Positions 16,287-26,900 are shown, numbered from the stretch's first letter. The stretch: 45,753 bases of DNA from an uncultured Clostridia bacterium (GCA_947624415.1 CANQKH010000013.1:1-45753); one strand, 5' to 3'. The notes: a model not told the origin generated them from the letters alone. Numbers and translations: made by a program.

Positions 16287-17519
16287 ATGGCAACACAACA
16301 AGATGTTTTTATTGCAATTCGCAATATCAAGGAAGCCATCGAAGAAAAGGGTGGCACAGTAGAGCAGGCGAACATAAATGTCTCCCTGCCAGAACTTGCA
16401 GCAGGGGTTAGAACAATCCCTACGGGCGGCGGTGGTGCAAGTTATATAATCAGAGCCGCAGAACTTCCAAACATTACACTTCAACTCTCCAAAGACGGGG
16501 CAGTGAAGGAAAGCCAGTCAACAGGCGAGCAGGGCGGGGTTGTCGAATTCACGGTCACAGAGCCAGGCGAATATACAATCAAAGCGCTTAGTGGAGATGC
16601 AGAACAATGGCAAAACACAATCACGGTAGAAGACAAGGGCGTTTATAACTGCAAGTCAGGCAAGGCGCTCAACGATTACTCGTGGGACGACATCAAGAAA
16701 GCGCAGGCGGGCGATTATTTAAGGGCTATGTTCAATGCGGGAGATTTCAAATACCTAACATCGTTTATGGGACAATCATCACAGACATACACAAAATGCA
16801 CCCTTTGCGACTTCGATAAAAAACAAAACGCAGACGGAAGCGGCAAAAAACTGGCTGTGTTTATGATAGCGCAGACGAGTTCAACATACAAGCATAGAGA
16901 TGCATCGGGAACAAATGGAATTTCGTGGGAAGGCTCGCTTATAAGACAAAATGCCTTAAAATCGGGCGAAGATTACTACCTATACGACAATAATGTGTCA
17001 AGTTCTACATCGGGGACTTATTACAAATACGACCCGCAAACAAAAGCGTTTGTGTCTGTGGAACTTCCTGGCGCATTTGACTCCAGCACAAAATACTACA
17101 CGAAAAACACTCTCGATGCAGACGGGGCATTTATTGCTGGCTTACCAGACGAGATCAAAGACCTTGTCGAACAGGTGGAAAACGAGACATGGGGCGGTGC
17201 AATCGGCACAGATACAAACCAGGCAGACAACACCATCATCAAAACGAAGGACTGGCTCTGGTTGCCTAGCGACAGCGAAATATTCGGGGACGACCCAGAT
17301 AGCCGCTTTGTTAATTACAGCAAGGTGGGACTGGAAGGCAAAACCTTTGAAGCATTTAAGAGTTATAAGGAAAACAACTTCAGGTTCTCCAACTACCGGT
17401 GGTTGCGTTCTCCTTACCTACGCACCGCTCATTATTTCTGCGGTTGGGACAACTTCGGGTATGTCGGCAACAACGCCGCCAACACCACTAACAGGGTGGC
17501 TCTCTGCTTTTGTATTTAA
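16287..17519 (+). CDS. receptor-binding-like fibre protein with C-terminal C-type-lectin/DUF6273-like fold; probable DGR target
   Basis: 410 residues. N-terminal docking motif, an Ig-like beta domain (about residues 50-115, SYIIRAAELPNITLQLSKDG onward), then a DUF6273-like region. The C-terminus reads RWLRSPY (from W372), a variable stretch rich in N, T, A, Y and G, and closes with NRVALCFCI. Domains ending this way (C-type-lectin fold) are the usual targets of diversity-generating retroelements. In the 24 codons from 17421 to 17492, 22 end in C or T, as expected from AAY template codons. The gene is visibly richer in G+C than its neighbours. No reverse transcriptase is nearby. GGAGGAGG precedes the ATG. 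Confidence 0.75.
   Translation: MATQQDVFIAIRNIKEAIEEKGGTVEQANINVSLPELAAGVRTIPTGGGGASYIIRAAELPNITLQLSKDGAVKESQSTGEQGGVVEFTVTEPGEYTIKALSGDAEQWQNTITVEDKGVYNCKSGKALNDYSWDDIKKAQAGDYLRAMFNAGDFKYLTSFMGQSSQTYTKCTLCDFDKKQNADGSGKKLAVFMIAQTSSTYKHRDASGTNGISWEGSLIRQNALKSGEDYYLYDNNVSSSTSGTYYKYDPQTKAFVSVELPGAFDSSTKYYTKNTLDADGAFIAGLPDEIKDLVEQVENETWGGAIGTDTNQADNTIIKTKDWLWLPSDSEIFGDDPDSRFVNYSKVGLEGKTFEAFKSYKENNFRFSNYRWLRSPYLRTAHYFCGWDNFGYVGNNAANTTNRVALCFCI
17372..17519 (+). other. candidate DGR variable region (VR)
   Basis: The 3' end of the fibre gene, covering WLRSPY to the stop. Codons 17421-17492 are almost all NNC/NNT and alternate with intact AAC codons, the pattern left by adenine-directed mutagenesis of an AAY-rich template. 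The invariant end (AGGGTGGCTCTCTGC onward, about 17493-17518) would be the initiation-of-mutagenic-homing part. Boundaries are approximate because no template repeat is in the window to align. Confidence 0.6.
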
Positions 17520-17531
17520 TCTAACGCAATC

Positions 17532-17551
17532 AGCACGCTGGAAAGCGTGCT
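17532..17551. repeat. perfect 8-bp hairpin with GGAA loop, DGR target-site type
   Basis: AGCACGCT, loop GGAA, AGCGTGCT: a perfect stem 12 bases after the fibre stop. DGR targets carry a hairpin/cruciform of about 7-10 bp with a four-base GRNA loop just downstream of the variable region, needed for efficient homing; this fits in stem length, loop sequence and position. There is no T-run, so it is not a typical terminator. Confidence 0.65.
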
Positions 17552-17574
17552 AACAGGAGGACGAAGCGGAATGC

Positions 17575-17730
17575 GTGATATTGAGAAAAGAAACCGTCAA
17601 GAATGGCGTGTATGAAACAGGCGTTATGAAAATGTCAAAAACATAATTTGAAAAACTTGTGAAAGAGGAGGGCAAAAATAACTCCTTATTCAGTTTAGCG
17701 ATAGGTATAGAATCTAATATAAAAATATAA
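17575..17730 (+). pseudogene. decayed small ORF with in-frame stop
   Basis: In one frame the DNA reads V-I-L-RKETVKNGVYETGVMKMSKT, TAA (17644-17646), then FEKLVKEEGKNNSLFSLAIG and IESNIKI before a second stop at 17728. A single GAA to TAA change would explain the break (SKT-E-FEKLVKE reads naturally). A good GGAGG (17556-17560) points to ATG 17571, which is in another frame and stops after 14 codons, so a frameshift may also have occurred. The family is unknown. Confidence 0.45.
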
Positions 17731-17762
17731 TAAGATTCTTTGGTAATAGGAGGGGAAATGTC

Positions 17763-18011
17763 ATGTATATAACTAAATCGCAACCTGTAATTGTGCAGGA
17801 TGGAAAAATTAAAGAAGGTATTGAAATTAGAAAGGGCGTGCTTTGGATTGGCAAAAATATCAAATTTGAGAAAGGAAGATGGAACAGGCTGGGCGACGAT
17901 AGAAAGTGGTATTTTTTAGGCTATGGTGCAAATCCTGCCATAGAAACAACAAAAGATGGTGTTGTAAATCAAGAATTGTTTGACACAGTTTTTGAGGAGG
18001 TGGAAGCGTGA
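17763..18011 (+). CDS. hypothetical phage protein (82 aa)
   Basis: 82 residues, beta-rich in the first half (MYITKSQPVIVQDGKIKEGI onward) with a Trp-rich centre (LWIGKN, KGRWNRLGDDRKWYFLGYG). ATG 17763 has AGGAGGGG at 17748-17755; an ATG at 17758 is out of frame and closes at once. Its stop overlaps the GTG start of the next gene. No family recognised; the location suggests a structural or lysis-related accessory. Confidence 0.6.
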   Translation: MYITKSQPVIVQDGKIKEGIEIRKGVLWIGKNIKFEKGRWNRLGDDRKWYFLGYGANPAIETTKDGVVNQELFDTVFEEVEA

Positions 18012-18703
18012 AAAAGGTTATAAGAATAAGTTTGATATCTATTGCGTTTATTTTTATGTTTGCACTGCCAATATCTTTTAGGTGTTTTGAGTCAGTGCCG
18101 GGTGCGGTTTATTCGGTAAACACCTGTGCTGCCACAGGGGAACAACCCGTGCAAAATGAAGGAACTGAACAAGAAGAAACGGAAAAAGATTTTGATTGGA
18201 GTCAATGGCTTAATGACAAGTGCTTGCCTGTTTTGATTGCAGTTGGAACTTCAATCGTAGCGATTTGTTCTTTTCTTTGTCCTGTTTTGAAGGCTGTGAA
18301 TGGAGGAATAAAACTTTTCAAAGGCTCAAAAGACGAGTTTGAAAATGTAACAAATAAAGTTGTAGAATCACAGCAGCAAATTACCGAATTTAAGGAAACG
18401 TCTCTTGCCAAGATTGAAGAAATCAAAAACGAAATGGAAAAAGGAATTTCGAGCATCGCAGAAAAGAGTGAGAAAAAAATTGAAGAAATTGATGCAGAGA
18501 TGAGGCGAACTTTTAATATGTTTGAAACAGAACTACAAGACTTGCTTGCTCAGGTTGAAAATCAAATTAAAGTAATGAAGATAGCGTTTGGGAACAATGC
18601 AGAACTAGTAAAGAACGGATATGCAAACGAAATTATGAAGATAGGGGTGAGTGATGGAAGTAAAAAAGTTGAAGAGAAAGATAATCTTGATGCAAATTCT
18701 TAG
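18008..18703 (+). CDS. membrane-anchored coiled-coil protein
   Basis: 231 residues from GTG 18008, with GAGGAGG just upstream. It has an N-terminal hydrophobic segment (VIRISLISIAFIFMFALPIS), which is a signal peptide or anchor, an acidic linker (EQEETEKDFDWS), a second membrane segment (CLPVLIAVGTSIVAICSFLC), then a long Glu/Lys coiled coil (about residues 105-195). The topology resembles phage lysis-region or membrane-tether proteins, but no family is recognised. It overlaps the next gene by about 50 bases. Confidence 0.6.
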   Translation: MKKVIRISLISIAFIFMFALPISFRCFESVPGAVYSVNTCAATGEQPVQNEGTEQEETEKDFDWSQWLNDKCLPVLIAVGTSIVAICSFLCPVLKAVNGGIKLFKGSKDEFENVTNKVVESQQQITEFKETSLAKIEEIKNEMEKGISSIAEKSEKKIEEIDAEMRRTFNMFETELQDLLAQVENQIKVMKIAFGNNAELVKNGYANEIMKIGVSDGSKKVEEKDNLDANS

Positions 18704-19109
18704 TTTTATCCTGTCTATTGCACCTCTTATTGTTGCAGTTGCTTGTAAGTGGAACGATTACGTAAGAATACCTAGTGATGCGATAAAATTGACAATCGGA
18801 GGAATCATCGTTATAGTTTTGATTTTCTTTAAGGCGATAGGCAAACTTAAAATGCCACAAAGAAGAGTGATTTTATATCTATTCTTGCTCGTGATGTGTT
18901 ATTTGCTGACAACAATCTTGGCAGATGCAACGTTTCTAATTGCGATGGCGACACTTGGCGAGATAGCGGATATGTGTATCTGCCAACACTTCATCAAAAA
19001 ATGGCAAGAGCAATATCAAATTGAAAAGAACGCGGATGCCACAACGATAAAAATGAAGAAAGAGATGGAGTCGATGTTTGACAGGTTTTTAGGAGGAGGT
19101 AGAAGTTAA
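18654..19109 (+). CDS. holin-like multi-spanning membrane protein (putative)
   Basis: 151 residues from ATG 18654 (GGGGTGA 6 bases upstream). Up to four hydrophobic segments: ILMQILSFILSIAPLIVAVA, AIKLTIGGIIVIVLIFFKAI, VILYLFLLVMCYLLTTILA and ATFLIAMATLGEIADMCIC. A charged helical tail ends in FLGGGRS. Small polytopic proteins of this kind in late operons are often holins, which time lysis, but no endolysin lies beside it. Treat the function as tentative. The stop overlaps the next ATG. Confidence 0.5.
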   Translation: MEVKKLKRKIILMQILSFILSIAPLIVAVACKWNDYVRIPSDAIKLTIGGIIVIVLIFFKAIGKLKMPQRRVILYLFLLVMCYLLTTILADATFLIAMATLGEIADMCICQHFIKKWQEQYQIEKNADATTIKMKKEMESMFDRFLGGGRS

Positions 19110-20149
19110 TGGAAAATGGCAATAAATTTAAGCAATTTATTAAAAATAACTTCATTTATTTCATAATTGGCTTCACCTGCATTGCCTACATAACTTATGG
19201 ACTAGTAAAGATTGAAACTTCTGGACGCTCAATCTTGGAATTTATTGGCTCGGGTATTGTCATCTTTGTTCTGGCATATTTAATCAGTTTGTTGTTTTCT
19301 TTCCAGGGTATGCTGACAGGCGACAGAAAAGATGAAGTTGTAAAGACAAATACTTTGCATGCAAAATGTGTGGCTGATATCGACCCTAGAATTAACGAGA
19401 TGGACGCGTGGTGCGAAGAGCAAAACACAAAAGCACTCATGACAGTAAGGAAGCAAATCCTTAACAAAGAGGGAATAAGATATATCGATTGTTTTGATGA
19501 CGACGGAACTGCAAAAGATGTTGTTTTTGAACTTAAAATTATGGATGATTCAGCAAGAGCCTTAAAGAAATCCAATCCAAGTAAATATAAAATTGAAAAA
19601 CAAAAAATAAGAGAATATAATAAGCAGCAAAAAGCAAGAACGCGAGCTTTTAAAAAGGCAATAAAAGCAAAAATCACGCCTCTGTCAACGGATGCAATTA
19701 CAGCGATAACTGTAAAGCATAATGACCCTAACAATCTCGGTATGGATAGACATAGATATCAAAAGAAAGTGGCTCGCTCATCGCTTTTTTCAAAAGTAAC
19801 AATAAGCATTGCGTTCTCTTACTTTACCTTCAGTTTTGTTATGGGTTGGGAAAATCTTATAGCGGCACTTATTCAAGTGGCAATCTTTTTATTAATGGGT
19901 AGCATAAAATTTGTGCAATCTTATTACTTTGTTACGGAAGATTTAAGAAAGCGAACTGTCAGACAGATAAATTACTTGCAACGTTTTAAGTGCGACAAGG
20001 GTATTGCAACAAAACAAGAAGTTACAGAAGAGTGCAAAATTTTAAAAAATGGTGAAAGCATTACTGAAAATATTGAAGAAAACACGCATAAAACAAAAAC
20101 ACAAGAAGAAAAAACACTGGTTGAAAACGGAGGTAAGATCGATGAATGA
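19109..20149 (+). CDS. polytopic membrane protein of unknown function
   Basis: 346 residues. Two N-terminal membrane helices (FIYFIIGFTCIAYITYGLV; FIGSGIVIFVLAYLISLLF), a basic soluble middle (about 75-215, many Lys/Arg), two more helices (about 222-265, VTISIAFSYFTFSFVMGW and LIAALIQVAIFLLMGSIKFV), and a hydrophilic Glu/Thr-rich tail. AGGAGGAGG lies upstream of ATG 19109. Its gene lies just before two virion-type proteins; it might be an internal membrane-interacting virion protein. Not recognised. Confidence 0.6.
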   Translation: MENGNKFKQFIKNNFIYFIIGFTCIAYITYGLVKIETSGRSILEFIGSGIVIFVLAYLISLLFSFQGMLTGDRKDEVVKTNTLHAKCVADIDPRINEMDAWCEEQNTKALMTVRKQILNKEGIRYIDCFDDDGTAKDVVFELKIMDDSARALKKSNPSKYKIEKQKIREYNKQQKARTRAFKKAIKAKITPLSTDAITAITVKHNDPNNLGMDRHRYQKKVARSSLFSKVTISIAFSYFTFSFVMGWENLIAALIQVAIFLLMGSIKFVQSYYFVTEDLRKRTVRQINYLQRFKCDKGIATKQEVTEECKILKNGESITENIEENTHKTKTQEEKTLVENGGKIDE

Positions 20150-20987
20150 TGAAGAACTTTTAGAGTGGTATAAACAAAATAACGGCGTAAAACCGGCTGA
20201 AATGAGTGAAAAAGATTATGAACTGAATATGAACAGAGCACTAAGATTGCAACAAAATCAGCAGTTACAACAAAATCTTGCTGCTCAGCAAGCAAATGTA
20301 GCCCAGGCTCAATCAAATGCTCAGCAAAGTGCAAGCATCTCAAACGAGAAATTAATGAAATATTTGGGACAATCACAACTTGCAAATGGTGTGGCAAGTG
20401 GTCAAAGAGGCTCTGATTTTATTGCCGCCAACAATAGTTATGTAGCGAACAGGGCGACCATAGCAAACAATGCTGCTACTCAGCAAAATGAACTGCTTGA
20501 AAGTTATCGTCAAAATAAACTTGCGAACGATCAAAATGCCTACGATAACGAAATTTCTATTTTAGACAAATACCGCGAAAGAGAGATTGAGGACGAAAAC
20601 AGAGAAACTGCAAAGCAGTATGAGGAAGAAGATAGGCGACGCGAACTTGAAAAATGGCAGCTCGAAATGGAAGCATATAGAGAGTCGCTTAGGCAAACAA
20701 TTGACGACTTTAACTCAACGAAAGAAGAGAAGGAACATGCAAAACAAGAAGAGGACGATATGGATTGGTTACTGGCTGCAGTTGCAAGAATAAATTCACT
20801 CATAAATTTTGACAATGATTTAAATGTAACGGAGGAGAGCAAGAGGCAAATGGAAAGTGCTTTGACAATATACAAATCTAAGTTTAACAATGTCCACTAC
20901 TTTGAATTATTAAAAGACATGGTGGAAACAGCAAAAATTTCGGGTAGCATGGTATCAGATTTAACAACTTATAAATTTGGAGCATAA
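20142..20987 (+). CDS. Gln/Ala-rich helical protein, possible internal virion (ejection) protein
   Basis: 281 residues from ATG 20142, preceded by GGAGG at 20129-20133; the longer open frame upstream overlaps the previous gene. The first 100 residues are low-complexity Gln/Ala/Asn (QNQQLQQNLAAQQANVAQAQ), the middle is a charged coiled coil with EEEDRRRELEKWQLEMEAYR, and the C-terminus is globular-helical. Such proteins encoded next to a giant terminal protein are typical of the ejection set in short-tailed phages (compare T7 gp14/15). Inference from context. Confidence 0.55.
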   Translation: MNDEELLEWYKQNNGVKPAEMSEKDYELNMNRALRLQQNQQLQQNLAAQQANVAQAQSNAQQSASISNEKLMKYLGQSQLANGVASGQRGSDFIAANNSYVANRATIANNAATQQNELLESYRQNKLANDQNAYDNEISILDKYREREIEDENRETAKQYEEEDRRRELEKWQLEMEAYRESLRQTIDDFNSTKEEKEHAKQEEDDMDWLLAAVARINSLINFDNDLNVTEESKRQMESALTIYKSKFNNVHYFELLKDMVETAKISGSMVSDLTTYKFGA

Positions 20988-20990
20988 TCT

Positions 20991-23900
20991 ATGGCACAAG
21001 GGATTTATGGTAAGGCGTATGTTGCAAACAAGTTAACCGCTGCGAAACAAAGACAAGAAACCGAAATTCGCGAGCAAGAACGCATAAGAAGAGATCAAGA
21101 GCGCCTGAATAAAGAAAGAGAAAGCGCAGGCTTCTTTGAAAGGCTTGGTTATTCGATTTTGGATGTTTTTACCGAAATAGGTGGCGGACTCGCAAAAGGA
21201 CTTGAAGGTCTTGTTGATGCTGCTGTTACCATTACAGGTGAAATGGGCGGTTTTTTTGGTGCAGACAAACAATGGGCAGAGGATATTGTCAAGTTTGATG
21301 CTACACAAGAGTGGTGGTATAGTTGGGAAGACCCTCTTACAAATAAGTCTTATATGAACGAAGCTCCAATTGCAAAAGACATTGTAAGAGGTGTTGGGCA
21401 GCAGTTACCTGCGATCGCGTTAAACTTTATTCCAGGAGGACAAGCGTTGTCAATGGGCTACCTGCTTACAAGTGCCGCTGGAACAGGTGCCGAGGAATCA
21501 CTAAATGAGGGGGCGAATTTAGATCAAGCATTCTTTTATGGTTCTATCCAGGGACTTATAGAATATGGGACAGAAAAAGTAACCGCTGGCTTGGGGAAAG
21601 GTATATATTCGGTCGGCAAAGGCACAGCGAAGTCAGTGGGCAAGAGCGTGGCTAAAACAGCAGGAAAGGTTGCGGCAGAAGAATTTGTTAGCGAAGGCAT
21701 TGAAGAAGGATTATCCGCTTTACTCAACCCATTGTCAAAAACGATATATAAGGGCAGCGAAGCGTTGGAGATGTATAAAGACGCAACGTTCTATCTTGAT
21801 GCAGCACAGCAGGCTCTTGTCGGTGCTGTTGTCGGCGGAATAATTGGTGGAAGCAGTGCGAGCATTCAACGATACAGAGCAGGTGGGAATAAAAACTTTT
21901 TAATTGAGCAAAGTGTAAAAGAAATTCAAACCCTGGACACAAAGGCGGACAACCTTTTTAATGCTGACCGGTTAACTCAAAATAATTTGAATGATATAAA
22001 TAGTCAGCGAACGGCGGAGCTTGATAATATTAGTAAACAATTGCAAAGTATGAGTCAAGACGAAAGAAAAACTGCAATAAAGAAATATGGCTTGTCTAGT
22101 ATGTTTGATGAAAATGGTAGTATTGTTACAAATAACGCGGAAGTAAGTCAAAACGTGGCTACCGGTGAACAAACTGCCGAGCAACAACAAAACACCGCTA
22201 GAAAGCCGCTTATAAGTGATAATATCGAGGCTTACAGTCCAAGTTTAAGAAACACTGAACTCGTTTTTGCACCTACAAGCAATCAACTGACACAAGCAGC
22301 ACGCGAGGCAAAGAGATTTATTGGCTCGCTCAATCCAAATGCGAAGATTGTTATAACTGAAAGTATGTTTGAAAATACAAATGCTTTCTATGACACAAAT
22401 TCTAAAATTTTCTATTTTACAAACAATGCGACAACACAAGAGATAGTGGGACACGAATTTACGCACTCTTTAGAGGGAACACAAGCGTATAAAGCGTTGG
22501 CTGACTATATTTTATCAAGCACTGAAAATCTTGATGAAAGATTAGCAAAGAAGATTGAACAATATAAAGACGTAAACACCGAAATCAAACAGGGCGAAAG
22601 CGGTGAAAACGTTGCGTTGTATGAGGCTCAAACTGAAATTGTTGCGGAAGAAATGGGAAGAGTTTTAAGCGACCAAGCATCCGTTGAAAGAATTATCAAT
22701 CAAAATAGAAGTGTTGCTTATAAAATTTGGCAGTGGATTAAAGATGCAGTTGCAAAGGTCACGAAGCGCGGCAAGACCGGTGAAATGTATAATTATTTAA
22801 GGCGCGTTGAAAATCTTTTTGCAAGAGCAATCAAAAACAGCATCGGTGGCATAAGTTTAAGTCAAGTTGCTGCAATCGAAGAATTTGAAAGGCAAGCGAG
22901 AGAGGCTGAAAACTCGCAACAAAATGTCGCACTTGACAAACCTTTGGAGGCTCGCTATAATAGATATCAACATCAAGACGTTAGCACCATCACAAGAAAT
23001 TCGTATGAACATCACGCTTGGGCAACAAATGAAATTACCGGCGTGCTGACAGGCAAAGAAATTGGCGCGCTCAATACTGCGGTTGGGGAATTGCAAAAAG
23101 GTGGCAATTTTAGAAAGACCGGAAGCGGCGACTATATCTTCGAGGTGGGTGACTATCAAGCAGGCGAGAGAACAACACTTGTTATTAGCGATGGCGAGTT
23201 TGCTGGACAATCAATTGAAGCGGTTATCAAAATCTATGCAGACGATGCACAAACAACAAAAACATTAAGGGAGTTTGTAAATGAAAGATTATCAACCATC
23301 AAAACCAATAATTACGAGCAATTGGAAGCAGCGTTTAAGTCTTATGCAGGAGTTGACGAAAATGCAGGCATCCGAGTCTTTACACGCGAAAATCGAGCAA
23401 GTTTTAGCGAGTTCTCAAAACAAAGAAGAAACAGCAGGCTTACTGCTAAAACAAATTCAAAACAAGACGGAAGAAGAAGCACTGAAAGCGATAGCGACAA
23501 TGTAGGAAACAAGCGTTATTCTCTAAAAGATAGTGTTGAACAAGACGTTTTGCAAAAATATGGCGAAACAAAGAATTGGAAAATAACCGGATATATTTTG
23601 CAAGATGGCACACAAGTTGACCTATCCGGCAAAAATGAGGGCGCTCCGGTACATTATAGAACAGTTGACCATAGAGATGTTTTCACGGTTTATGAAGATG
23701 GTGATACCTATGGCAGCGAGGCGATGATTGAATTTATGAGCAGAGGGAATATTAGGGTTATTCCTGAATATCCCGGCATAAACATACAAGTCGAGCCTAC
23801 CGATGCGCAATACACTCAAATCGAAAACCTTATTGATGATTTAGGGTGGAAAGAAAAAGGCTTTGTTGTCGATTTTGATAATGCGCGCGGCGATACTGTT

Positions 23901-26900
23901 GGAACTCTAAACTATGAAAACAATATTTCTGCACGAAAAATAATTGCAGATATCAAGTATTATTTCAAAGAGGGCAAACTGCCTCATCAAAGCGATTTAT
24001 CTCAATTTAGATACTCGCTGAAAGATAGCGAAAATCGTTATCTATCCAAAGAGCAAATCGAGTTCTTTAAGGATAGCAAAGTAAGGGATGAAAATGGAAA
24101 CTTGCTTGTTGTTTATCACGGAACAAAAAACGCAAATTTCTATGAGTTTATTTATAATTCAGACAATCAAACAGGCACAGATTTTGGCGAAGCCTACTAT
24201 TTTACAACAAATCAACAAAATGCAAAAGGATATTCGCACAATATATCAAACGACCCTAGAATTGACGAATATCAAAGCAAAAGACGAGGTTTAATTAAAC
24301 AGTATTTAAGCGAACAGACAAGCGATGGAAGAGAGAACATTTATAAACAAATGCAATCTCTAAGAATAGACGGAAAAACAATCGACGAGTTAATAAACGA
24401 TGTAGATTATGACACCGGCGGCGAAGTAAAAGAGTGCTACTTAAACATCGAAAATCCTTTAATCAAAAACGCAAATGGAGATTATTATTATAACGTTTAT
24501 GATAAATATTTTGCAGAAGCAAAAAGAAATGGAAACGACGGTATAATTGTTTATGATGTAAACGACAGTTCAAAAAGCAACGTCGGGCTGTCAGATGTTT
24601 ATATCGCGTTTAAGCCAAATCAAATTAAAGCGGTGACAAACACAAATCCGTCCACAAGCAACGATATCCGCTATTCTTTGAAAGATGGCGAGGGCGACTA
24701 TAATTACTCGAAAGGGCAAATTGCAAAATATGTGGCAGAGCATTCAAAAGTTAAAGCTTATTCAAGGACAGATGCTGAACAAATTATAAATACTATTGTG
24801 TCAAATCAACTTGATTTTGGCGAAAAGTATGGTGAAATTTCAGGAAAAACAAAAAATCAAGTTGTTGACTTGTTATGGCACGGATTAAATACTAAGGATG
24901 AGGGATATCGTGCAGGTGTTGCCTTAGATGTTGCTGATTACATCATTAACAATGCCGTCATGGAAGACATATTTGCAAATGAAGTGAACGCGTCTGAGAT
25001 GTATATTGTAAATTCATTGAGGAATTATCTGCACAATGTTGATCTAAATGGTATAAAAAGTGAAATAAAATATCATTATGATAAAGACAACAGCCCTTAT
25101 TTATTATGGGGCAAGCGTAAGGGAACAGTGGCAAGCTCTCCAGATGTAATAGCACAAGAACTCAGGGAAATTGGAATTAGTTTTAACTCAAACAATCCAG
25201 CGGATATTTTCATCGAAATGGATGAGATGTATAGGGATGCAGTAAAATGTTTAAAGAAGATTGCAAAAGCAAGATTAAGTGATGCAATAGGTGCGGATGA
25301 TTTGAAAGTCTTGCGACAATCTATTGCACGAGAGGTGTTAACAGGTTATGATGAAACTGGACACAAAACTCGCTTTGCTGAAACTATTGAAAAATACACA
25401 AATAAGATTTCTGAGTTAAAGAAAGCTGTTAGAGATATTAAGGCTTATAACTTGGCGAAAAATAACGCAATCTCTACAATTGAAAGATTAAGAGATGAGT
25501 TTATCAAGAATAAACCTGCCGGCTGGAACATTCCGCAACAAGTTGTAAATTTTGTGAAAGAAATTGCGCGGGTTGAAACTTGGCGCAACAATATATCAAA
25601 AACTGCAAGACAATACCTAAAAGAAATGCAACTGCAAATTGACAATGTTTTAGATGAAACGCAACAACAAATTTATCCTTTTAGAGAGACTCTTAAAGAT
25701 TTAGCGAGTGGCGACGGTGAACTTACAACCGACGAACTTAGAACGCTTGATGTTGTTTTAAGGCAGTTTGCTTGGCAATTGCACAATTATGACAAAGTTG
25801 TCTTTGAGGGTAAGGCACAAAGCAATACGGAACTTGCAATGCAGGGCGTGAACGAAAGCAGACAAGCACAGCAAATTTTAAGGGATGGAAGCAACTTTTT
25901 GATAAAATTCAAAAATAGAGTTTACACTAACCCTTATGATCGTATGGCTCAAATGGGACTTTATCGCAAGGACTCTATCACGATGCGACTTTATGCAGAG
26001 ATGTTGGAGGGCGATAGGAAACGTGCAAACTTTGTAAAGGAAGCAAACGATTTGTTTGCAGACTTTAATAAGGCACACAAGAATTACCTTAACGAACTGC
26101 AATCACAAATAACAATAGGTGATGGCAATAACAAACTTACGCTCACAAAGAGGCAAGCTTTAAGTTTGTATGCGACATCTTTCAGAGAGCAGGGCAGAAG
26201 CCACTTGTTTAACATAAATGACAATGAGGGCGTTGTTAGGTTGCTTGACAATAAATTTTCAACTCGCGGCAATATGGCGGAGGCGTTTAGAAATGGTCAA
26301 GATGCTCGCATAACAAGAAATATGATAAATGATATAAGACAACAACTCACGGCGACCGATAATGAGTATATGGAGCTTATCAAAAAATTCTTCAATGAAA
26401 ATTCGAAAAATGCGAAAATGGAGACTGATCAACAACTCTATGGAATCACCAATATCGAGGCTGGTTATTATTTCCCTATCAAAGTGTCAAACGATAAAAT
26501 TTACACGGAAGCAGGACGAAACAACAATAATGTAAATCAATATGTGCTTGAAATGGGTATGAACAAATCCATTAAGCCAAATGCACAAAACAAAATCGTT
26601 ATTGATGGAATTGATAACGTGCTTTCAAATCATATCCAAAATATGTCGCTTTACTATGGTTTTGCTATACCTTTGACCGCTTACAACAGGATTATGAACA
26701 AACAAGTGCTTTCAAGTGCTGGGCAAGACACAACAAGCAATATGCGTGCAGAAATCCAAAAGATTGACGTGGATTTTGAACGATATATGAACAAGTTGTG
26801 GCAAGACGTGCAGGGTATCACAAGAAGCGACAAAGGCTTTATAAGCAGTTTGTTGTCGAAAATTAGATGGGCGGGCGCAAACTCTGCGCTGGGCGCAAAT

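Noticed and set aside
16993-17553. 186-residue open frame overlapping the fibre gene in another frame
   Set aside because: It lies wholly inside the fibre coding region, has no ribosome-binding site, and its composition (Thr/Arg/Ser-rich) is that of an alternative frame of a C-rich gene.
17520-17762. DGR template repeat or reverse transcriptase next to the variable gene
   Set aside because: I read the gap and the following genes and saw no near-copy of the variable region and no reverse-transcriptase motif (YxDD in context). The YIDDML in the DegV protein is unrelated.
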